Below the pieces are notes generated by a model. It ran no database searches and had not been told where the DNA came from. It was given only the letters and a program-made list of their open reading frames with translations. Position numbers and translations under genes: made by a program. This document shows, in pieces, positions 33,102-41,212 of a stretch of DNA of 64,000 nucleotides. The DNA is from Bog-473 sp963781955 (lineage in GTDB: Bacteria; Actinomycetota; Acidimicrobiia; Acidimicrobiales; RAAP-2): NCBI GenBank assembly GCA_963781955.1, contig CAWAHU010000001.1:124001-188000 (forward strand), given 5' to 3'. Within the stretch, counting starts at the first letter, position 1; each line of letters begins with the position of its first letter.

Positions 33102-34473
33102 TCAGGAACCACCCAATTCCAGGTCGACCACGGGCATCTCGAGGGGGTTCACGTTGATCTTCGCCAGGGCCCCGGCGAGCTTCTCGTGCGGCAGCCCGGC
33201 GAGGTAGCCGTCGATGACCCGTTGGTAGTTCGAGATGTGCCCCTCGTTCTTCTCCGAGAGCCGCATGTACTCGAAGCTCCGCGGCGTGCAGCCCCTTCTG
33301 CTGGCGGGGCAGGTTGGAGAAGTCCTGGGCCGGGATGGGCGGCCACCGCGGGTCGTCGTGCTCCCAGATCTCTGGAACGGGCGGGGTCTCGGGCGCGGCG
33401 CCCTCGGGGTAGCGGGTGAGCGACCAGATCTCCATGAGGGTCTCTTCGGGACCGAGGGGGCGGAACCGGTACGAGGAGGCGCTCGAGTACATCGGCAGCA
33501 CGAAGTAGTGGGGGAAGCAGTACCCCATCGGCTCGTTGAGGCCCCGGTCCTCGAGCTCGTTGAGGTTCGGGATGTCACAACCGCGCCGGCGGTGGGCGTC
33601 GGTCACGGCCTCGTTGAGGCGGCGCTGCCAGGCCGAGCGGGCCAGGCCGTAGTCGGCCGGGAGCTCGACCTGCGCCACGCCCTCGGCGATCTGGACGTCG
33701 CGGGCGTGCACCATGCCGGCCATGCCGTCGCTCATCACCCGCAGGTAGTGCAGCTCGGCGTCGACGAAGGCGCGGGGGTCGAAGGCGGCGGGGTCGCGGG
33801 TCGCCAGCCGGCCCGGGATGCGCAGCTGGGGGTGTGCTTGGAGGACGTGGTACTGCTCGACGAAGGCCTCTTCGGCCAGCTTCCAGTTGACCGGCAGCCG
33901 GCAGGCGTACCACCACTCGGCGCGCAGGGACTCGAGCTTCCAGGCGTCACCCACCGTGGCGAAGGGCTCGATGGACTCGCGCAGCGGCGGCGCCCCGTCG
34001 TCGAGGTTGATCCAGGCGCACCCACCCCACAGCTCGCAGCGCACCGGTGTGAGGTCGATGTCCCCCGGCTCGAGGTTGTGCTCGGAGAACGCTCCGGCCT
34101 GGGTCACCCGGGTGTTCTTGCCGTCGGTGCCGTAGCACCAGCCGTGGAAGGAGCAGACGAACCCTCCGGGCCGCGATCCCCGACCGTGGGCCACCCGAAC
34201 GCCGCGGTGGCGGCAGGCGTTGTGGAAGGCCCGCACCCCCTGCTCGGTCCGCACCACGATCACCGACTGGTCGAGGATCTCGTACTCGGCGAAGTCACCG
34301 GGCTCGGGGATCTCCTCCAGCCGGCAGGCCATCTGCCACACCCGGGGCCACAGCAGCTCGGCTTCCATGGCGAAGAACTCGGGGTCGTAGTAGCGCTCCT
34401 TGCGCACCCGGTCGGGCACCTCGATGGCGTACGGCACCGGCAGGGCCGACCATGTGTGCTCTGTCACCGTCAC
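33102..34473 (-). CDS. Rieske-type aromatic ring-hydroxylating oxygenase, alpha subunit (one frameshift)
   Basis: A Rieske non-haem iron oxygenase of 456 residues after correction. The [2Fe-2S] ligands are Cys87, His89, Cys107 and His110. The catalytic domain holds the NWKLAEEAFVEQYHVLQAHP mononuclear-iron region with its Glu/His/His set. Near the C-terminus the frame changes at about 33276 (one extra C after GAG on the minus strand). FEYMRLSEKNEGHISNYQR and the DLELGGS end read in the second frame. The GTG at 34473 has AAAGGACAACAAG upstream. No reductase is next door, so electrons must come from elsewhere. It opens the four-gene minus-strand unit and is divergent from an SDR. Confidence 0.88.
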
Positions 34474-34477
34474 CTTG

Positions 34478-34512
34478 TTGTCCTTTCCAACGCGGTTGTC
34501 GTTTCCAACGCG
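34478..34512. repeat. Direct repeat TTGTC-N-TTTCCAACGCG (two copies, 18-bp period)
   Basis: Two 17-base copies (34478-34494 and 34496-34512) differ by one base and lie directly upstream of the Rieske start, within the 149-bp divergent region shared with the SDR at 34623. This could be a tandem protein-binding site or a replication-slippage duplication; the sequence does not decide. Confidence 0.6.
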
Positions 34513-34610
34513 CCTGCGAGCGGATCACCCCGACACCCGACGACGCCGCTCGGACCCTGCACGCGGTTCTCTCGGGTCCTGCTCCCGATGCAGTCATGAC
34601 GGCGAGACCG

Positions 34611-34616
34611 TAAGGT
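34611..34616 (+). promoter_or_regulatory. -10 hexamer for a leaderless SDR transcript
   Basis: TAAGGT is followed by exactly six bases and then the ATG at 34623, so transcription would start on or next to the start codon. No Shine-Dalgarno sequence is present. The same spacing occurs at 36775, 45779 and 46465. Confidence 0.5.
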
Positions 34617-34622
34617 CGCGGC

Positions 34623-35432
34623 ATGAAACCACAAGAGCTTGCCGGGAAGGTGGCGATCGTCACGGGTGGTGCGGGGGGGATCGGCCGAGCGACCGCCGAG
34701 CTGCTCGTCGCCGAAGGGGCGAGAGTCGTGGTCGCTGATCTCGACGTCGAACGCGGGGAGGAGGTCGTCGGGGGGATCGGCGAGGATGCCGCCTTCAAGC
34801 AGACCGACGTGAGCGACGTCGAACAGGTGCAGGCGGTGGTCGATTTCGCGGTCGACCACTTCGGGGGTCTGGACATCATGTTCAACAATGCGGGGATCGG
34901 CAGCCCGCTCAAGCGGTTCCTGCACGATGACCTCGAGGACTTCTCCCGCATCATGAGCGTGAATCTCTTCGGGGTGATTGCCGGAAGCCAGCGCGCGGCG
35001 CGGTACATGAAGGACCAGGGAGGAGGCTGCATCATCAACAACGCCTCGATCGCCGCCGTGAACGCCGGCGCGGGCATGATCTCCTACCGGGCCTCGAAGG
35101 CGGCGGTCGCCCACGCGACGAAGTGCATGGCCATCGATCTGGCGCCGTACGGGATCCGGGTCAACTGCCTGACCCCGGCCCACATCCGCACTGCCATCAC
35201 GACCTACGAGATGGGCCCGGTGCTGCGCTACATGCAGCCCCTCGAAAGGGAGGCTCAGCCCGAGGACGTCGCCAACGCCGTCGTGTTCCTCGCCAGCGAA
35301 CGCGCCGCCCAGGTGACGGGGATCGTCCTTCCCATCGACGGAGGTACCACGGCCGGTCCGCCCTATGCCCAGACGAAGCTGATCATGTCCACGGCGAAGC
35401 CACCCGAAGGGGGAGCCTCCGCGACTTCTTGA
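34623..35432 (+). CDS. Short-chain dehydrogenase/reductase
   Basis: A 269-residue classical SDR. It has the TGGAGGIGRA cofactor loop, Asp in VVVADLD after the second strand (favouring NAD), NNAGIG, the catalytic serine in NNASIAAVN and YRASKAA as the YxxxK site. The C-terminus ends with the common VLPIDGGTTAG. The ATG lies six bases after a -10 hexamer with no ribosome-binding site, so the mRNA is probably leaderless. The gene is monocistronic and convergent with the P450 gene (34 bases apart). It likely interconverts an alcohol and a ketone in the pathway. Confidence 0.92.
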   Translation: MKPQELAGKVAIVTGGAGGIGRATAELLVAEGARVVVADLDVERGEEVVGGIGEDAAFKQTDVSDVEQVQAVVDFAVDHFGGLDIMFNNAGIGSPLKRFLHDDLEDFSRIMSVNLFGVIAGSQRAARYMKDQGGGCIINNASIAAVNAGAGMISYRASKAAVAHATKCMAIDLAPYGIRVNCLTPAHIRTAITTYEMGPVLRYMQPLEREAQPEDVANAVVFLASERAAQVTGIVLPIDGGTTAGPPYAQTKLIMSTAKPPEGGASATS

Positions 35433-35465
35433 GGTGTGAGAATCGGCCTCGGCCTCCGCCACGGC

Positions 35466-36743
35466 TCAGCTCACCGGTGCGAACTCGAGGTACAGCCGCT
35501 CAAGCCCCCTGAGGAAGAACGTCGGAAGGTAGTCGTAGCGGCGTCCGTCGGCCGGACCATGGTGGCTCTCGGAGATCGTGATGTGCGCCGTGCGGTCGAG
35601 GAACCGGTTGACCGTCACCCGACCCTCGGCGCGGGCGAGAGGTGCCCCCGCACAGGTGTGGATGCCGTGGCCGAACGCGATGTGCTGCCGGGCGTTCTGG
35701 CGCTCGATGTCGAACTCGTACGGGTTCTCGAACATCCGAGGGTCCCGGTTGCAGGCTCCGGGTACGAGCATGACCGTCCCGCCCGCGGGGATGTCCACAC
35801 CACCGAGTGAGGTCCTGACGCGTGCCATCCGAAACTGGGTCCGGAGCGGGCTCTCGAGTCGCAGTGTCTCCTCGATGAAGTTGGGGATCAACTCTCGCCG
35901 CGCGCGAACCAGGTCTTGCAGGTCCGGCCGCTCGCCGAGCATCCGGAGGGCGAAGGACAGCAGCCGCACCGTCGTTTCTTGACCGCCGACGAACAGGTTC
36001 GCCGCGATGAGGGCGGCATCCTTCACCTCGGGAGTAGATCCGTCCGGGAACGTGGCCGTGGCGAGGCCAGTGAGGACGTCGTTCTGAGGCTCCCGGCGGC
36101 GGTCCTCGATGTAGCCGCTGAACTGCTCGTAGAGGAACTCCAGTGGTTTGTGGGTGATCTCCTGGTGTGCCGTCGCCAAGTGCTCCCGGAAGAGGGAGTG
36201 ATCCGACTGAGGCACTCCCTCCAGGTCGGCGATCACGGTGAGCGTGAAGGGCTCCGCGTAGGCGCCGACCATCTCGCAGGCTCCTTGGTCGAGGAACCCG
36301 TCGATGAGCCCGTCGGCGAACTGCCACATGAACTCCTCGTTCTCCTTGAGCCGTTTGGGTGTGATGAGGCGCATCAGCAGGTGCCGATGCGCCGTGTGGG
36401 TCGGCGGGTCGAATGCCGGGAGCTGGTCGCTGAACGGCAGCTCGTTCCGGCAGTTCGCGATGACGTTGCTGACGTCGTCACCCTCGAACGGCTGGGAGAA
36501 CCGGACGAAGGTCCCACTCACGACGTTGCACGACGAGTAGGTACCCGCGGGCGGATCGTCGGGCGGGAAGGAGGCCGGGTCGCTGTAGACCGCCATCGCC
36601 TCCTGGTGACCCGTGATGATGAACAGGCCGTAGTGAGGCTCCCGCCACACCGGGCTCTGGCCCCGCACCCAGTCGAAGTAGTCGTAGGGATCGTCCTGAA
36701 TCGACCGGTCGGTGAAGAAGTTGGCGTTCTCGAATTCACTCAT
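35466..36743 (-). CDS. Cytochrome P450
   Basis: A 425-residue P450 distinct from the one at 9779. The I-helix is VGGQETT (residues 252-258), ExxR is Glu292-Arg295, and the haem loop is FGHGIHTCAGAPLAR with Cys364. The oxygen-activating Thr is preceded by Gln-Glu, a common variant. ATG 36743 has GAGG upstream (GAGGTTGCCC spacing). It is transcribed divergently from the ferredoxin at 36787, only 43 bases away, and the two are very likely redox partners. The substrate is unknown. Confidence 0.94.
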   Translation of the reverse strand: MSEFENANFFTDRSIQDDPYDYFDWVRGQSPVWREPHYGLFIITGHQEAMAVYSDPASFPPDDPPAGTYSSCNVVSGTFVRFSQPFEGDDVSNVIANCRNELPFSDQLPAFDPPTHTAHRHLLMRLITPKRLKENEEFMWQFADGLIDGFLDQGACEMVGAYAEPFTLTVIADLEGVPQSDHSLFREHLATAHQEITHKPLEFLYEQFSGYIEDRRREPQNDVLTGLATATFPDGSTPEVKDAALIAANLFVGGQETTVRLLSFALRMLGERPDLQDLVRARRELIPNFIEETLRLESPLRTQFRMARVRTSLGGVDIPAGGTVMLVPGACNRDPRMFENPYEFDIERQNARQHIAFGHGIHTCAGAPLARAEGRVTVNRFLDRTAHITISESHHGPADGRRYDYLPTFFLRGLERLYLEFAPVS

Positions 36744-36774
36744 GGGCAACCTCGATCAGATGGGCCCGGACGCG

Positions 36775-36780
36775 TACACT
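36775..36780 (+). promoter_or_regulatory. -10 hexamer for a leaderless ferredoxin transcript
   Basis: TACACT is followed by six bases and then the ATG at 36787; there is no Shine-Dalgarno sequence. It lies in the 43-bp region between the divergent P450 and ferredoxin genes, so the two promoters must overlap or interfere. Confidence 0.5.
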
Positions 36781-36786
36781 CGCCGC

Positions 36787-36996
36787 ATGGGTCTCGAAGT
36801 GGAGATCGACCGCGACGTCTGCATGGGCTCGGGGAACTGCACGTACGAAGCTCCTGGCGTGTTCGCCCTGGACGGGGACGGTGTCGCCACCGTCCTTGAC
36901 CCGGCCGGATCGCCTGAGGACCATGTCATCGCCGCGGCGCGCCAGTGCCCGACCCAGGCCATCATGGTCCGACGAGACGGCATGCCGCTGACCTGA
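36787..36996 (+). CDS. [3Fe-4S] ferredoxin, P450 partner type
   Basis: A 69-residue ferredoxin with Cys12, Cys18 and Cys54 (in QCPTQAI). The CxxSxxC spacing, with Ser15 where a fourth cysteine could sit, indicates a 3Fe-4S cluster, the kind that passes electrons to actinobacterial P450s. It is divergent from the P450 at 35466 and ends two bases before the stop of the KstD-like gene on the other strand. The start is taken at ATG 36787 because it matches the family start and sits six bases after a -10 hexamer. It could also serve the P450 at 9779, whose operon has no ferredoxin. Confidence 0.93.
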   Translation: MGLEVEIDRDVCMGSGNCTYEAPGVFALDGDGVATVLDPAGSPEDHVIAAARQCPTQAIMVRRDGMPLT

Positions 36997-36998
36997 TC

Positions 36999-38675
36999 TC
37001 ATGACCCGGAGCGATGCTCACGTGTCGCATGACGCACCGCGAGATACCCGAACACCATGGTGTTGGCGATGCTCGCACCGGGTCCGAGGTAGTGGCGACC
37101 CATGACCGTCGCGGTGCCGTTGCCGGTCGCGTAGAGGCCCTCGATCGGCTTCTCGTCCTGATCGAGCACCCGGGCGTGCTCGTCGGTCACCAGGCCTCCG
37201 CAGGTGCCGATGTCCCCCGGAACGACCTGGACGGCGTAGTAGGGCGGTTCGTCGATCGGGCCGAGGCAGGGATGCACCCTGGGGTTCGGGTCGCCCAACG
37301 CCCGGTTGTACGCGGACTCGCCTCTTCCGTAGTCGGGGTCGATGCCCAGCACGGCGTTCTCGTTGAAGCGTTCGACCGTGGCGGACAGGCCGTCGGGATC
37401 GATGCCACACATGCGGGCGAGATCCTTGAGCGTCCAGGCCTGCTTGAGCATTCCGCTCTCGAGCAGCTTCCGGGGGAACCGACCCGGGTGTGAGCGTTGG
37501 TGCGCGTAGCGCTTGCGGTAGCGATCGTCGAAGATGAGCCAACACGGCACCGCCCGGCTCGTCTTGTCGCGGGCGTACATCTCCTTCCCCACTTCCATGT
37601 ACGAGTTCGACTCGTTCACGAACCGTCGCCCTGATGCATCGACGTAGATCGTGCGGGGGCGCTGGCGTGCCTGGTCGAGGGTCGATTGCCCGAACCGCCC
37701 GGTGCGGGGCGAGGGCAGCCACCATGCTTCGTCCATCAAGTCCGTTTTGGCGCCGAGCCCCATCGCGAGCCGGAGCGCTTCGCCGGTGTCGCCGGGGTTC
37801 GCGATGGACCACCTCGCCCGGTTCGGCTGGTCGCCTCCGTACTGTTCCCGCATCTCGGGGTTGTGCGCGAACCCTCCGGAGGCCAGGAGGACCCCGAGGC
37901 GAGCCCTGATCAACACCGGGGTGCCCTCCCGCACGGTACGAACTCCGACCACGCGTCCGCCCTCGACGATCAGGTCGTCGAGGGGTGCTTCCGTCCACAT
38001 GGGGACGTGGCGACCGATCGCATCGTGCACCATCTGTGCGATCAGCGAGGCGCCGTTGGTGAGCAGCGCCTGACGCCTGATGCGGGCCGCAGAGGTCCGG
38101 AGCACGACCCGCGCCGAGACGGCGAATGCTCCGAGACTGCGGTTGTAGTGGGAGAGCGAACGGGCTTCGTTGGTCATCACCGCCAGGCCGAGGCTCTGGG
38201 CCAGTCCCGGCTGGAGCTTCGCGAGCCACCCGCCGAGCACCCGGCCGTCGAATGGGACCGGCTCGATCCCCCGCCCGACGTCGTGGCCACCCTCGGCGCT
38301 CGAGTAGTAGTCGCTGTAGCCCCGGCAGTAGACGAAGCGAACGCCACGTCCCTGCAGGAAGGTGACCATTTCCGGTCCCCCGGTGAGGAATGCGCGTCGA
38401 CGTTCGGTCGAGGAAGCCGGCCCGACGTCGCCGACGACGGCCTCGAAGTGGGCCATGGCTTCCTCGTAGGAGTCGGGCTCCCCTGCGGCCAGCATCACGG
38501 GGTTGTTCGGGACCCAGACGACGCCGCCCGACATGGCAGTCGAGCCGCCGATCAGGCTCTGCTTCTCGAGCACCAGTGCGCTGACGCCGGCGTCAGCTGC
38601 GGTCAGCGCCGCGACCATGCCACCACCGCCGGACCCCACGATCACGTAGTCCACGGTGGAGTCCCACGCGGTCAT
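36999..38675 (-). CDS. FAD-binding dehydrogenase, 3-ketosteroid delta1-dehydrogenase-like
   Basis: A 558-residue flavoprotein of the fumarate reductase/KstD family. The dinucleotide motif is VDYVIVGSGGGGMVAAL near the start, followed by ALVLEKQSLIGGSTAMSGG. The FAD domain resumes near the end with GLYATGNGTATVMGRHYLG and GPGASIANTMVFGYLA. KstD proteins remove hydrogens from a ketone ring with an acceptor other than NAD; ring dehydrogenation of a polycyclic or terpenoid substrate is plausible. The ATG at 38675 has GAGAGG upstream. It lies divergent from the amidohydrolase operon at 38801. KstD itself cannot be claimed without checking the catalytic tyrosines by alignment. Confidence 0.85.
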   Translation of the reverse strand: MTAWDSTVDYVIVGSGGGGMVAALTAADAGVSALVLEKQSLIGGSTAMSGGVVWVPNNPVMLAAGEPDSYEEAMAHFEAVVGDVGPASSTERRRAFLTGGPEMVTFLQGRGVRFVYCRGYSDYYSSAEGGHDVGRGIEPVPFDGRVLGGWLAKLQPGLAQSLGLAVMTNEARSLSHYNRSLGAFAVSARVVLRTSAARIRRQALLTNGASLIAQMVHDAIGRHVPMWTEAPLDDLIVEGGRVVGVRTVREGTPVLIRARLGVLLASGGFAHNPEMREQYGGDQPNRARWSIANPGDTGEALRLAMGLGAKTDLMDEAWWLPSPRTGRFGQSTLDQARQRPRTIYVDASGRRFVNESNSYMEVGKEMYARDKTSRAVPCWLIFDDRYRKRYAHQRSHPGRFPRKLLESGMLKQAWTLKDLARMCGIDPDGLSATVERFNENAVLGIDPDYGRGESAYNRALGDPNPRVHPCLGPIDEPPYYAVQVVPGDIGTCGGLVTDEHARVLDQDEKPIEGLYATGNGTATVMGRHYLGPGASIANTMVFGYLAVRHATREHRSGS

Positions 38676-38738
38676 CTCACGACCTCTCAGCCCTCCCCAC
38701 GACACGGCATCTGCTCGTCGGCAAGCTAGCAGGGTCCG

Positions 38739-38768
38739 TTGACGATTGCTACGGAGCCGAAGTAATCT
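38739..38768 (+). promoter_or_regulatory. Sigma70-type promoter of the amidohydrolase-M24-crotonase-CaiB operon
   Basis: TTGACG (38739-38744) and TAATCT (38763-38768) with an 18-base spacer make the clearest housekeeping-type promoter in the window. Transcription would start near 38775, leaving a short leader with GGAG at 38789 for the ATG at 38801. No TTGAC-N6-GTCAA repeat is present, so this operon may be controlled differently. Confidence 0.65.
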
Positions 38769-38800
38769 CCGATTGTCCGACTGCGATTGGAGTGGGGGAG

Positions 38801-39976
38801 ATGGTCGTTACCTCGAGGAGGCTGAACTACCCGCCCGAAGGGCTTGGCGCCCCGAAGGATCGTCGACCGGACCCACCGCTCGACGACCTCGGCCTCCCAC
38901 CGGGGACCGAGGTGTTCTCAGCCGACGACCACATCTCGTTGGCCACCGACATCTTCTACGAGAAGTTCCCGGCGAGCATGAAGGAACGTGCTCCCCGCGT
39001 CATGAACGTCGACGGTGGATGGGTGATCGGAATGAACGGGAAGTCCATCCTGGTGCCCGAGTTCATTGAGGTGCTCACGCAGTACGACCCGGTCCCCGGG
39101 TCGCACACGGGGGACGTCGGCGCGCGCCTCGCCGCCCTCGACTCGGAGGGTATCTCGAGGGAGCTCGCCTTCCCCAACTCGGTTCTCGCGATGTTCGGAT
39201 GGCCGGACAGGGAAGTCCGTGAGCTCTGCTTCCGGATCTACAACGAGCACATGGCGGAGATCCAGGAGCGGTCGAACGACCGCATCGTCGGTGTCGGCCT
39301 GATCAACTGGTGGGACGCCGATGGAGCCCGCCGGACAGTCAACGAGCTGAAGGCGCTCGGTTTGAGGACGTTCCTCATGCCCCTGTCGCCGGGTAAGGAC
39401 CTGGAAAAGCGCCTGATCGACTATGCGAGTGGTGCGATGGACCCCGTCTGGGATGTGATCGAGGAGGCGCAGCTTCCCATCTCCCATCACATCGGCGAGA
39501 GTCCTCCCTCGACGCCGAACGAATTCAACGCGCTGAGCGTCGGGATGCTCCAGTCCGTCGCGCCGTTCCGAGACGCCTTCGGGAAGTACATCTTCGGGGG
39601 GATCCTGGATCGCCATCCTGGCCTGCGTATCGGATGGTTCGAAGGCGGCATCAACTGGGTGCCATCGGCAATCCAGGACGCGGAGCACATCGCGGCATCG
39701 TTCCACCACCTGTCCAACCTCGAGATCCAACACGACCCGGGCTACTACTGGGAGAACCACATGAGTGCGTCATTCATGGTGGATCCCTTGGGACTCGACC
39801 TCGTGGACCGTATCGGCGTCGATCGAGTGATGTGGTCCACCGACTTCCCGCACAACGAGAGCACCTACGGCTACAGCCGCCAGTCGCTCGGCGCCGTCAT
39901 CGACGCCGTCGGCCCCGAATCGGCGGCGGCCATCGTCGGTGGCAACATAAGGCGGTATCTCGGAATGGGTGACTGA
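38801..39976 (+). CDS. Amidohydrolase family protein (Amidohydro_2)
   Basis: A 391-residue Amidohydro_2 protein. The N-terminal metal motif is FSADDHISLATDIF. SHHIGESPPSTP and the late MWSTDFPHNESTYGYS supply the other expected His/Asp residues. The region MDPVWDVIEEAQLPISHHIG is close to that of the broken copy at 18379, suggesting a shared ancestor. The ATG at 38801 has GGAG eight bases upstream. Its stop shares a base with the next start (TGATG), coupling it to the M24 gene. It is the fourth copy in the window and opens a six-gene operon. The reaction is not known. Confidence 0.88.
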   Translation: MVVTSRRLNYPPEGLGAPKDRRPDPPLDDLGLPPGTEVFSADDHISLATDIFYEKFPASMKERAPRVMNVDGGWVIGMNGKSILVPEFIEVLTQYDPVPGSHTGDVGARLAALDSEGISRELAFPNSVLAMFGWPDREVRELCFRIYNEHMAEIQERSNDRIVGVGLINWWDADGARRTVNELKALGLRTFLMPLSPGKDLEKRLIDYASGAMDPVWDVIEEAQLPISHHIGESPPSTPNEFNALSVGMLQSVAPFRDAFGKYIFGGILDRHPGLRIGWFEGGINWVPSAIQDAEHIAASFHHLSNLEIQHDPGYYWENHMSASFMVDPLGLDLVDRIGVDRVMWSTDFPHNESTYGYSRQSLGAVIDAVGPESAAAIVGGNIRRYLGMGD

Positions 39977-41205
39977 TGTCAGCCGGCCTCATGACGACCG
40001 CGGCCCCGGCGGTGATCCCACGGGAGGCCGATGTGGGCCGCATGCAGCGTCAGCGGGTCGAACGCATCCGGGCCGAGATGCGGGAGCGCGGAATCGACGC
40101 CCTGATACTGCTGGGCAACACGAACGTCGTCTATGCCACCGGCGTCATCTGGCCCCTGGCTGACTCAGGCCGGGCGAACTTCGAGCAGCCTGTCGCCGTC
40201 GTGCTCGTGGACGACGAGTGGCCGCATCTCTTTGCCCGAATGGGCGCAGCTCATCAGCTCCACATGGATCTGCCGTCCGATCACGTCCACCCTCCCGTCT
40301 TCCTCGATTTCGATGAAGGAGTGGCCCGGTTCGCCTCACAGCTCGCCGGTCTGGTGCCGGCCAAGTCCGTGTTCGCACTGGATGAATGGACCAATGCCCT
40401 GCGTCGCGAGCACTCCATCCTCTTCTCGCCGGACAGCCCGGTCGATGGTGGACGAGTGCTCAGCAGCGCCAAGCTGACCAAGACACCCGATGAACTGTCG
40501 TGCATGCGGGAGGGTCTCCGCATCACCGAGCGCGCCATCGCCGAAGTGCAGGCGAGGTTGGCACCCGGCGTCCGCCAGACCGATCTGACGGCGGTCTTCC
40601 TGCGAACGATCTTCGACGCCGGTGCAGATGCCAATGTCCTGGATTCGATCTGGCAAGTGATGCCCTCGCGCATCGCTGACGGTCCCTGGACGACGACAGG
40701 CGATCTGGCTTGCCCGCTCTCCTCGACCGAGCGGGTGCTCAATGAGGGTGATGTCCTGTGGGTGGACACCGGCATCAGCTACGCGGGGTTCCACACGGAC
40801 TTCGGTCGGACTTGGATCGTCGGACGCGAGCCGGACGCCCGTCAGCGCGCACAGTTCGAGCGTTGGCGGGCGATCATGGATGCCGTCCTCGACGTGACTC
40901 AGGCCGGGGCGACCGCCGCGGACCTGACGGGTGCTGCCGTCAGAGCGGCGGGAGGAGTGAAGCCCTGGATGCCCCACTTCTATCTCGGGCACGGCCTGGG
41001 CATCGACAGTGCCGAGATGCCGTATGTCGGGAGCGACATCGGAGAAGCATTCGACGCGACGCTGGTCCTCGAGGAGGGGATGGTCCTGGTGCTCGAGCCG
41101 ATTGTCTGGGACGACGGTGCCGCAGGCTACCGCTCCGAGGAAGTGTTGCTCATCACGAAGGATGGGTGGGAGCCAATGACCGACTATCCCTACGACCCCT
41201 TCTGA
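39976..41205 (+). CDS. M24 family metallopeptidase (Xaa-Pro aminopeptidase-like)
   Basis: A 409-residue pita-bread enzyme with a creatinase-type N-terminal domain. All five metal ligands are present: Asp264 (WVDTG), Asp275 (HTDFGRT), His339 (GHGLGI), Glu374 (LEP) and Glu388 (RSEEV). It should bind two metal ions and hydrolyse an amide bond next to a ring nitrogen or a similar C-N bond; a general housekeeping peptidase seems less likely given the operon. It is coupled to the amidohydrolase by a TGATG overlap and followed by a second, degenerate M24 gene seven bases on. An amidated or amino-acid-conjugated substrate is one possible reason for the pair. Confidence 0.9.
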   Translation: MSAGLMTTAAPAVIPREADVGRMQRQRVERIRAEMRERGIDALILLGNTNVVYATGVIWPLADSGRANFEQPVAVVLVDDEWPHLFARMGAAHQLHMDLPSDHVHPPVFLDFDEGVARFASQLAGLVPAKSVFALDEWTNALRREHSILFSPDSPVDGGRVLSSAKLTKTPDELSCMREGLRITERAIAEVQARLAPGVRQTDLTAVFLRTIFDAGADANVLDSIWQVMPSRIADGPWTTTGDLACPLSSTERVLNEGDVLWVDTGISYAGFHTDFGRTWIVGREPDARQRAQFERWRAIMDAVLDVTQAGATAADLTGAAVRAAGGVKPWMPHFYLGHGLGIDSAEMPYVGSDIGEAFDATLVLEEGMVLVLEPIVWDDGAAGYRSEEVLLITKDGWEPMTDYPYDPF

Positions 41206-41212
41206 GCGGCGA

